Assembly: GCA_943787425.1 (NCBI GenBank)
Contig: CALSMJ010000004.1
Location: forward strand, 372,001 to 436,000
Source of the DNA: an uncultured Pseudomonadales bacterium
GTDB lineage: Bacteria; Pseudomonadota; Gammaproteobacteria; Pseudomonadales; Azotimanducaceae
DNA length: 64,000 nucleotides
Direction: 5' to 3'
In this document: positions 1 to 7,029 of the stretch, piece by piece
Layout of the letters: every line of letters starts with the position of its first letter
Numbering within the stretch: the first letter of the stretch is position 1
Made by a program: the position numbers and the translations under genes
The notes under the pieces: generated by a model
What the model was told of the DNA's origin: nothing
Databases searched by the model: none
Seen by the model: the letters and a program-made list of their open reading frames with translations, nothing else

Positions 1-360
1 AGATTGCTAGAGCTTGCACCGCTCGGTTTGGGTGCGGCCCTAGGCTTGATCGGTTTCGCGAACGTCTTAAAGCTTTTATTCCATCGGGCCAGAGATTGGA
101 TACTGATGTTTTTGACCGGGTTGATGCTGGGCACGTTGGTTCGACTTTGGCCTTGGCAGCAAGTTCTGCAGTATCAGCTTCAGGCGGACGCGACACAAAA
201 ACGGCCACTGATCTCAGAACCGGTCTGGCCGACTGCATATGAAAGCCTCACCGGTCAGCCAGCAGAGGTTGTCTTGGCGTTATTGGCCCTCTGCGTAGGC
301 GGTGGCGCTGTGGTGCTTTTTGAACGATTTGCTCAAAGGACACAGGCCGGTGCAGTTTAA
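1..360 (+). CDS. DUF368 family membrane protein, 3' part only
   Basis: The reading frame is open from the first base, so the true start lies outside the window; the visible TTG at 4 is not needed as a start. The 119 visible residues hold a Gly/Ala-rich membrane segment, the stretch 'LTGLMLGTLVRLWPW' typical of the C-terminal half of DUF368 proteins, and a last hydrophobic helix. DUF368 proteins are polytopic inner-membrane proteins linked to polyprenyl-phosphate recycling. In many gammaproteobacteria this gene lies directly before nlpD, as here. The end overlaps the next gene by 11 bases, suggesting translational coupling. Confidence 0.75.
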   Translation, partial: RLLELAPLGLGAALGLIGFANVLKLLFHRARDWILMFLTGLMLGTLVRLWPWQQVLQYQLQADATQKRPLISEPVWPTAYESLTGQPAEVVLALLALCVGGGAVVLFERFAQRTQAGAV

Positions 361-1117
361 ACTCGACGACCATCGCCTCTGCTCGGTTGCGCTGATGATG
401 TGCGTTTTGCTGTTGGTGAATGGTTGTCAATCCACTGGTGCGCCGGCCCCGGTCGCCAATATTGGTGAACGAGGCAAAACGCACATTGTTCAAAAAGGCG
501 ATACGCTGTACTCGATTGCTTGGCGCTATGGTTTAGATTACGTTCGGTTAGCGCAAATCAATCGAATTCGAAAACCTTACACAATTTACGCCGGGCAGCG
601 GTTGAAATTGGCGGGTGTGCCGGCTCGATTGTCGTCGCAATCGAAGGCCTCATCGGATAAGCCAGCGCCTAACATATCAGCCAAGCCCAAAACGGTGTAT
701 GCCTCAAAGCCGGTTTCAAAACCGAAACCAGCTTTTACGGCGAGTCGATTGAATTGGTCATGGCCTGTTAATGGCAGGGTCATTTCGAAGTTTTCGCTCA
801 GCGGCAGCGTTAATAAAGGCATTGATATCGAGGCAAAGGCGGGTACACAGGTTAAGGCGGCAGAAGCTGGGAGCGTTGTGTATGCAGGCGGTAATTTAAG
901 AGGCTACGGTAAGCTCGTCATTATCAAACATGATGATGCATTTTTGAGTGCTTATGGTAACAACGAGTCGTTATTGGTGAAGGAAGGTGAAACCGTAGCC
1001 AAAGGCCAGGCGATTGCAAAAGTGGGGGCAAACGATGCAAAAGTCGAGATGCTGCATTTCGAAATTCGGCGGCAGGGTCGGCCAGAGGATCCCATCCGCC
1101 ATTTGCCAAAACGCTAA
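350..1117 (+). CDS. nlpD: NlpD-type lipoprotein: LysM plus degenerate M23 (LytM) domain
   Basis: Predicted outer-membrane lipoprotein that activates a septal amidase. I choose GTG at 350 because AAAGGA lies at 335-340 and the product then opens with a lipoprotein signal peptide with lipobox LVNGC (Cys 26); an ATG at 302 would add 16 residues and has no better ribosome site. A LysM domain follows (IVQKGDTLYSIAWRYGL), then a Lys/Pro/Ser linker and a C-terminal M23 fold. The zinc motifs are degenerate: HxxxD reads NKGID and HxH reads HFE. This is the NlpD/EnvC condition, where the domain activates an amidase and does not cut peptidoglycan. rpoS, its usual downstream neighbour, is missing. Confidence 0.85.
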   Translation: MQFKLDDHRLCSVALMMCVLLLVNGCQSTGAPAPVANIGERGKTHIVQKGDTLYSIAWRYGLDYVRLAQINRIRKPYTIYAGQRLKLAGVPARLSSQSKASSDKPAPNISAKPKTVYASKPVSKPKPAFTASRLNWSWPVNGRVISKFSLSGSVNKGIDIEAKAGTQVKAAEAGSVVYAGGNLRGYGKLVIIKHDDAFLSAYGNNESLLVKEGETVAKGQAIAKVGANDAKVEMLHFEIRRQGRPEDPIRHLPKR

Positions 1118-1144
1118 CGGCGGCGGGACATAATGTCGCTAAAA

Positions 1145-1468
1145 TTATCGTTCTAAGTGATCGATTTTCCCTTTGACCTCGGCCCATTCTTCGGCGTCGT
1201 CTAAGGGGTCTTTTTTCTCGGTAATGTTCGGCCAGATCTCGCAAAGCTCTGCATTGAGCTCTAAGAAGGCCTGCTCGGCTTCGGGCAGTTCATCTTCTGA
1301 AAAAATGGCATCGATTGGACATTCGGGTTCGCACAGAGCGCAATCGATACATTCGTCGGGGTTAATAACGAGAAAGTTAGGGCCTTCATAAAAGCAGTCT
1401 ACAGGGCAGACTTCCACACAATCTGTATGTTTACACTTAATGCATGCGTCACTGACTACGAATGTCAT
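1145..1468 (-). CDS. fdxA: 7Fe-8S ferredoxin FdxA
   Basis: 107-residue electron carrier of the Azotobacter FdI type. Cysteines at 9, 17 and 50 match the ligands of the 3Fe-4S cluster, and 21, 40, 43 and 46 those of the 4Fe-4S cluster; extra cysteines at 12 and 25 match the free ones of the family. The C-terminal half is acidic, as expected. AAGGAACGG lies just before the ATG. The gene sits between nlpD (convergent, 27 bp away) and mutS (same strand, upstream). In Pseudomonas the order is nlpD-rpoS-rsmZ-fdxA-mutS, so the neighbourhood is conserved except for the missing rpoS. Confidence 0.93.
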   Translation of the reverse strand: MTFVVSDACIKCKHTDCVEVCPVDCFYEGPNFLVINPDECIDCALCEPECPIDAIFSEDELPEAEQAFLELNAELCEIWPNITEKKDPLDDAEEWAEVKGKIDHLER

Positions 1469-1634
1469 AAAACCGTTCCTTATCGTTATCTAAAAATTCT
1501 TTAAGCATAAAACGACGCCGACCGTATTGGGTGTTCAGCGTAGAGCCCTATCCAGCGTTTGCGGCACAAACTTCGATGAGGGCGTAAATCCAGAGGGCAT
1601 TCTATCAGCTTTTGTCGGGCTGACAACTCGCGCT

Positions 1635-4222
1635 TCAATGCGATTCTTGTAATTGGTCTTTAAGTTCGTAGAGCAAAGATAAGGCTTCCCGAGGACTTAA
1701 CTGGTCGAGTTCAATATTAAGAATTTGATCTTGTAGCGTTAATAACTTTGCATCAGCCTGAAACAGTTCTGACTGTTGCGGCGGGTTTGCAAGCGCGGGC
1801 AAGTGTGGCTGATCAAACTGTAACAATTCTTGACGCTCGAGCCAGGCCAGTTTCTCTTGAGCGCTCGCAATAACGCTGGCGGGTAGTCCGGCCAGTTTGC
1901 CCACCTGAATCCCATAGCTCTGATTGGCAGGGCCTGGTTGCACCGCATACAGAAAAATAATTCGATCTTCGACTTCGGTCGCAGTTAAATGCAGATTCTT
2001 GACCGTCTCGACGCGCTCAGGCAGTGCCGTCAGCTCGAAATAATGGGTCGCAAACAAGGTCATCGCATTGATTTGTTCTGCAATATAACAACCGGTCGCC
2101 CAAGCAAGAGACAGCCCATCGAAGGTCGAGGTGCCGCGGCCAATTTCATCCAGTAGGACGAGACTGTGCTTGGTTGCATTGTTTAAGATGAGCGCGGTTT
2201 CAGACATTTCGACCATGAAGGTTGAGCGTCCACTCGCTAGGTCATCGGACGAACCGATGCGCGTAAAAATTCGGTCGATATCGCCAATGATCGCTTGCTC
2301 GGCCGGGACCGGGCAGCCCGTCCGCCCCAGTAAGGCGATGATCGCAGTTTGCCGCATGAAGGTCGATTTACCCCCCATGTTTGGACCGGTAATGATAAAT
2401 TGCCGCAACGCATCGTCAAACTGGACGCTGTTCGGGACGAAGGGCTTCTCCAGCATCGATTCGACCACCAAGTGGCGGCCATTTTCGATAATCAGCTCCG
2501 ATTGGTAGGTCAGTGCGGGCGTTATCAAGTTTAAGGCGATAGCGCGTTCAGCGAAGTTGGCCAAGACATCAAGGATTGCCAGGCCCTCGGCTAAGCGTTT
2601 AAGCGGTGTAATCGCCTTGAGCAAATCGCTTAGCAGTTCATCATAGAGCTGTTTCTCTCGTGCAAGCGCCCGACTTTTGCTGCTGAGGGCTTTATCCTCA
2701 AAGTTTTTAAGCGCCGGGGTGATGAAACGCTCGGCGTTTTTAAGCGTTTGCCGTCTAACGTAGGTGATCGGCGCTTGTTGTGCTTGGACTTTACTCAATT
2801 CGATGTAGTAACCATGGACACGGTTATAACCGACTTTTAAGGAGCTCAGTCCGGTTCGTTCGCGCTCTTCGGTTTCGAGTTTGATTAAAAATGCTGCTGC
2901 ATGTTCGCTAATCGCTTTGAGTTCGTCCAGCGCTGAGTCAAAGCCTTCTTGGATGACGCCGCCCTCTCGTAGCACCACAGGCGGCACGGGTACGATCGCG
3001 CGGGTCAGTAAATCAGCCAGTATCGGTTGGGCTTTGGACCGAGGTCGCAAGGTCGACCACCATGGGTGCATCGATAGGCTTTAGGATTTCGCTGATCTCG
3101 GGTAACAGATTCAGGGTATCTCGTAGACGAGCAAGATCTCTAGGCCGCGCGCTTTGCAGCGCGATTCTTGCGACGATGCGTTCAACATCTCCAGCTGCCA
3201 GCCAGTACGTCTCTGAGCCCTTGAAACGCCGACTGCTGCTGCATCGCGCTCACAGCTTCCAAACGCGCTTCGATCTGAATCGAATCCCGTAGCGGCTGCG
3301 TCAGCCAGCGCGCAAGTAATCGTGCGCCCATCGGCGTCTTGGTTTGATCGAGAACGGATAAGAGCGTATGGTCCCTGCCGCCTTGCAAGTTGACCACGAG
3401 TTCTAGGTTTCGCCGAGACGTTGGATCGATAATGATCGAGTCTTCGTTTCGAATTCGCCGCAGCTGCTGTAAATGCGGTAGTGCTCGGCCTTGGGTGGCT
3501 TGCACATAGCCGAGTACACAGCCGGCTGCGCGAATGGCAACGGGTTGATCCTCACAGTCAAATGCAGCGAGGTCCTGCACCCCGAATTGTAGCTTGAGCA
3601 AGCGCACCGATTCTTGCTCGTCAAACTCCCAAATCGGTCGAGGCTTTAGTCCCTTCAAACCGGAAACCGCGTTCGTCAATGCGGGATCGTCTGAAATCAA
3701 AAGCTCGGCCGGATTTAACCGGGCCAATTCACTCTTGAAGTGGTCTTCATGCTCGGTTTGAAGCACCTCAAAACGACCACTGCTGACTTCCATGACGGCA
3801 AGCCCAAACGTGTTATCCAGTTTGAAGGCCGCGCAAATCAGACTTTCCTGGTTGGCATCAAGCAAGGCTTCTTCGGTTAAGGTTCCAGGTGTCAGGATGC
3901 GGACCACTTTGCGCTCAACGGGACCTTTGCTTGCAGCGGGATCCCCGATTTGTTCGCAGATTGCGACCGAGACCCCCTCGCGCACGAGTTTCCCGAGGTA
4001 CCCATCGGCTGCGTGATAGGGCACGCCACACATTGGAATGGGGATACCTGCTGATTGGCCTCGACTTGTCAGGGTTATATCAAGCAGGCCAGCTGCGGTT
4101 TTTGCATCGTCGTAAAACAGCTCATAAAAATCACCCATCCGATAGAATAAGAGCGTATCGGGATGTTGGGCCTTGATGCTGAGAAATTGTTGCATCATGG
4201 GCGTGTGGGCGTCGGTCGTCAC
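1635..4222 (-). pseudogene. mutS: DNA mismatch repair ATPase MutS, interrupted by two frameshifts as read
   Basis: Residues 1-340 (4222 to about 3193) carry the mismatch-recognition domain with [12 protein letters not shown] (the Phe-x-Glu wedge) and the connector. The C-terminal part (about 3050 to 1635) carries the lever and clamp and the ABC ATPase with Walker [10 protein letters not shown] and the signature and Walker B region [14 protein letters not shown]. Between them, about 3192 to 3030, the protein continues in a third frame ([19 protein letters not shown]). Each junction equals one extra base; removing both gives 2586 nt, an 861-residue protein, the normal MutS size. All motifs are intact, so I think this is sequence error and not a mutator strain, but a real double frameshift would cause a mutator phenotype. 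Confidence 0.9.
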
Positions 4223-4410
4223 AAAGCATCACTAAAAGATAAGTTGCTCCAAGGTTAACAAACGGATAAAAGCGCTGCATCCTTAAACTTGCCTACGCGT
4301 ATTGATTGCGATCGCGATTCAGTAAATTATACTGTACGCATAACCAGTAGTCTGTTAGCATGCAGCGACACGGGTTGGGGAAGTGGTTCTGCCTGGCGTT
4401 CAAGACAGTG

Positions 4411-4475
4411 CCTTGAGAGCGCCTTGAGAGCGCCTTGAGAGCGCCTTGAGAGCGCCTGAGAGCGCCTTGAGGCCC
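4411..4475. repeat. 11-bp minisatellite, about 5.5 copies
   Basis: Consecutive copies of ccttgagagcg start at 4411, 4422, 4433 and 4444, followed by a copy with one base missing and a partial copy. First of four different tandem arrays in the mutS-recA spacer. The unit is not a multiple of three and I see no credible protein across it. Confidence 0.9.
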
Positions 4476-4514
4476 GGAGCGTTGAGAGTGCCCAGGAGCT
4501 GTCCGGTGAGATGA

Positions 4515-4564
4515 TGTCCAGTGAGAGGGTGTCCAGTGAGAGGGTGTCTAGTGAGAGGGTGTCC
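4515..4564. repeat. 15-bp minisatellite, about 3.3 copies
   Basis: Unit tgtccagtgagaggg at 4515, 4530 and 4545 (one substitution in the third), then a partial copy. A degenerate copy precedes it near 4499. In one frame of the minus strand it would encode repeated DTLSL, but that frame shows no start signal or homology I recognise. Confidence 0.9.
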
Positions 4565-4617
4565 AAGTTGACGTAAGACTTTTTGAAAAAACGGAAACGG
4601 TGAACTGTTGACGCAAT

Positions 4618-4697
4618 GAAGCGTTGAAGCGGTGATCAGTAGAAGCAATGATCAGTAGAAGCAGTAATAAGTAGAAGCGGTAATAGAGTGAAGGGGT
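4618..4697. repeat. 16-bp minisatellite, about five diverged copies
   Basis: Units of 16 bp run from 4618; the clearest are gatcagtagaagcaat (4634), gatcagtagaagcagt (4650) and aataagtagaagcggt (4666), with diverged copies on both sides. The sequence has no similarity to the 11-bp and 15-bp arrays before it. Confidence 0.85.
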
Positions 4698-4705
4698 CAA
4701 GGGTA

Positions 4706-4790
4706 AAGAAATACAAAACAACAAAGACATACAAAAAAGACACACAAAACAACAAAGAAATACGAAACGGTAAAGAAGAAGACAGCGGCG
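4706..4790. repeat. A-rich degenerate ~18-bp repeat
   Basis: Strongly adenine-rich on the plus strand, with recurring aaagaaatacaaaac-like units about 18 bp apart. It is the last of the four arrays and lies about 200 bp upstream of recA. Between 4791 and 4991 the composition returns to normal. Confidence 0.7.
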
Positions 4791-4906
4791 TCATGAAGTG
4801 TCTTAGAGAATTACGAATTCGTAAGGTCGCCGTTCGAAACCGGCGGGGATCGGATGAGATAAGACAAAAGCCCTTCGACCCAGGAAGGCTGTTCAAGCGT
4901 AATAAC

Positions 4907-4931
4907 GTACAGACTGCATCGCGATCTGTAC
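4907..4931. promoter_or_regulatory. Perfect inverted repeat upstream of recA, candidate SOS operator
   Basis: Arms GTACAGA (4907-4913) and TCTGTAC (4925-4931) are separated by 11 bases, centred about 73 bp before the recA start. It lies where a LexA operator would be expected, but it is not the standard gammaproteobacterial CTGT-N8-ACAG box: the half-sites are in the opposite order. It could be a lineage-specific LexA box or another regulator's site. I see no canonical LexA box in this spacer. Confidence 0.4.
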
Positions 4932-4991
4932 ACAGACCAACTACCTAGGCAGCGTTAAAGTTGCCGATGACTTGAAATGGAGATGTTTAAA

Positions 4992-6047
4992 ATGGAAGCG
5001 ACCACAGCCCGGGATGCCAACAAAGATAAAGCGCTAGATGCCGCGCTCACTCAGATAGAACGTCAGTTTGGGAAAGGGGCAATGATGCGATTGGGCGACA
5101 CCCCTCAAGTTCAAATTCCTTCCATCTCAACGGGATCGTTAGGACTCGACGTTGCCCTGGGAATCGGCGGACTTCCGAAGGGCCGCATTGTTGAGATTTA
5201 TGGTCCTGAGTCCTCAGGTAAGACCACCTTAACGCTGCAGGTCATTGCCGAAGCGCAAAAGAGCGGCGGCACCTGTGCGTTTATTGATGCGGAGCATGCA
5301 CTGGACCCGATCTACGCGCAAAACCTTGGTGTGGATATCGAAAATCTTTTGGTCTCCCAACCTGACACCGGAGAGCAGGCACTCGAGATTTGCGATATGG
5401 TCGTACGATCCGGCGCAGTGGATGTCGTTGTCATCGACTCGGTTGCGGCGTTAACGCCTAAGGCTGAAATAGAAGGTGATATGGGAGACCACCATGTTGG
5501 CTTACAAGCTCGGCTTATGAGTCAGGCACTCCGGAAAATGGCCGGCAACATCAAAAATTCAAATACGTTGGTCATCTTTATCAACCAGATTCGAATGAAA
5601 ATTGGCGTGATGTTTGGCAGCCCAGAAACCACCACCGGCGGTAATGCGTTAAAGTTCTATTCCTCTGTTCGACTCGATATTCGTCGTATTGGCGCGATCA
5701 AAGAGGGCGATGAGATTGTGGGTAATGAAACCCGGGTAAAGGTCATCAAGAACAAAGTGGCGCCGCCCTTTAAGCAAACTGAATTTCAAATTATGTACGG
5801 TAAGGGGATTTATCGTATGGGTGAAGTTGTTGATATGGGCGTTCAACTCGGCTTGGTTGATAAGGCAGGCGCTTGGTATAGCTACAAAGGCGACAAAATT
5901 GGTCAGGGCAAGAAGAATGCTTGTGAATACCTGACAGAGCATGCGGCGCTGGGAGAGGAGATCGAAGGCTTGATTCGTGCACAGTTGCTCAATGATCCGG
6001 CTGCGGCTGCTGAAGCGGCACCGATTGACGACGCGGTTGTGAGTTAA
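4992..6047 (+). CDS. recA: Recombinase RecA
   Basis: 351-residue ATP-dependent strand-exchange protein and LexA co-protease. Walker A GPESSGKT is at residues 71-78; the Walker B strand [13 protein letters not shown]-binding loop L1 ([20 protein letters not shown]) and loop L2 ([20 protein letters not shown]) follow; the C-terminal tail is Ala-rich and acidic. In-frame ATGs occur at 4977, 4983 and 4992. I choose 4992 because GGAG at 4979-4982 is 9 bases upstream and the product then starts like other RecA proteins. cinA, often directly upstream, is absent; recX follows 65 bp downstream. Confidence 0.97.
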   Translation: MEATTARDANKDKALDAALTQIERQFGKGAMMRLGDTPQVQIPSISTGSLGLDVALGIGGLPKGRIVEIYGPESSGKTTLTLQVIAEAQKSGGTCAFIDAEHALDPIYAQNLGVDIENLLVSQPDTGEQALEICDMVVRSGAVDVVVIDSVAALTPKAEIEGDMGDHHVGLQARLMSQALRKMAGNIKNSNTLVIFINQIRMKIGVMFGSPETTTGGNALKFYSSVRLDIRRIGAIKEGDEIVGNETRVKVIKNKVAPPFKQTEFQIMYGKGIYRMGEVVDMGVQLGLVDKAGAWYSYKGDKIGQGKKNACEYLTEHAALGEEIEGLIRAQLLNDPAAAAEAAPIDDAVVS

Positions 6048-6112
6048 AGCCGGCAGATTGATGCCATCGGTTTTGGGAAACTGTATTTTAGAGCGTTTCA
6101 AAGGAGTGGCAG

Positions 6113-6502
6113 TTGGCGGATAAAAAAACGACAGCCGCGCTCCGCCGCGCGATAAAGGCGATTGAGGAAAAATCGAAAGGGTTAAAGGCGCCGCTCGGGA
6201 CTGCTCAGTCCTCGACAGAGATGCGCCGGCTGACAGGGTTTACGCCAGCGACAGAAGTCGCTTCAGACCTTGAAGGGACGCGCGGTAGTGCAGCCGCCAC
6301 GCAAAAATTGTTCAAACAATCGCGATTGACGCCGAAAACTTCAAATCAGAAAGCCAAACGTCAAAACGATGGGCTTGAAGAGACTGCCTTAAGCGAAGAA
6401 ACTGCCTTAAGGAAACAAACAGCCTCAAGTAAAAAGACTGCGTTCAGTCATGATCACGACACGCTAACATCATCAAGCTGTTTGCTGGATGAGCTAGGAT
6501 GA
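6113..6502 (+). CDS. Basic low-complexity protein; probably the N-terminal extension of RecX in a shifted frame
   Basis: 129 codons from a TTG at 6113, with a strong AAGGAG a few bases upstream (6101-6106). The product is Lys/Ala/Thr-rich, polar and probably disordered, with a repeated ETAL/QTAS pattern near residues 91-110, and has no domain I recognise. It stops at 6502 just before RecX. If one A is removed near 6496 (CTAGGAT to CTGGAT), the frame runs on as LLDELDDAEIEANARVML straight into RecX, giving one 282-residue protein. That the good ribosome site belongs to this frame and not to the RecX core favours the fusion reading. Confidence 0.55.
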   Translation: MADKKTTAALRRAIKAIEEKSKGLKAPLGTAQSSTEMRRLTGFTPATEVASDLEGTRGSAAATQKLFKQSRLTPKTSNQKAKRQNDGLEETALSEETALRKQTASSKKTAFSHDHDTLTSSSCLLDELG

Positions 6503-6530
6503 CGCCGAGATTGAGGCGAACGCGCGCGTT

Positions 6531-6962
6531 ATGCTGCGTCGATCTGCGCTCAATTTGCTTGCCCAACGTGAACAAACAGCACTTGAACTCAAACAAAAGC
6601 TCGGTCGCCGCTTTCCGGAGTATGCCCCGCTGCTTGATGGCGTGATCGAGCGACTTCAAGAACAGGGTTTGCAAAACGACGGTCGCATGGCAGAGGCCTA
6701 TCTCCGATATCGAGTCCAACGGGGTCAGGGGCCAATGAAGATTCGGAGTGAAATGATACAAAAGGGGCTTACGGGCTGCGACATCGACACGGCCTTTAGG
6801 CGCCAAGCACCAGATTGGATTGCGCTCGCAACGGCTGCTTTGCAGAAGCGTTTCGGGGCTGTGGACGAGTCTGAGCGCTTAGATCGAAAAGAGCGGGCGA
6901 AGCGGAGTCGGTTTCTTCAGCAGCGCGGATTTCACTATGAACAGATCTCAGCTGCCTTATAA
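6531..6962 (+). CDS. recX: Recombination regulator RecX (core domain)
   Basis: 143 residues spanning the normal RecX three-helix repeats: ALNLLAQREQTALELKQKLG at the start, then the segments around LQEQGLQNDGRMAEAYLRYR and LQQRGFHYEQISAAL. RecX binds RecA filaments and limits their extension and ATPase activity. It sits between recA and alaS as in Pseudomonas. The ATG at 6531 has only a distant GAGGCG, so the true start may be upstream through the frame ending at 6502. Completeness of the core is clear; the start is not. Confidence 0.88.
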   Translation: MLRRSALNLLAQREQTALELKQKLGRRFPEYAPLLDGVIERLQEQGLQNDGRMAEAYLRYRVQRGQGPMKIRSEMIQKGLTGCDIDTAFRRQAPDWIALATAALQKRFGAVDESERLDRKERAKRSRFLQQRGFHYEQISAAL

Positions 6963-7029
6963 TGGAGCGCCCTTGATCGCCGAGACTTGGCAATCAGGGT
7001 GAATTTTAACGGCCGCTTGGAGATAGGGA

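Noticed and set aside
350-1117. Active M23 endopeptidase
   Set aside because: The HxxxD and HxH zinc motifs are replaced by NKGID and HFE, so it is an NlpD-type activator.
4800-4860. tRNA-like 3' part: cgccgttcgaaaccggcg resembles a T-arm in the mutS-recA spacer
   Set aside because: The T-stem pairs only if one G is added, and no matching anticodon arm, D-arm or acceptor stem can be built upstream.
4327-4948. Open frames of 65-86 codons on both strands across the minisatellites
   Set aside because: They follow the repeat units (for example repeated DTLSL), lack ribosome sites and resemble no protein family.
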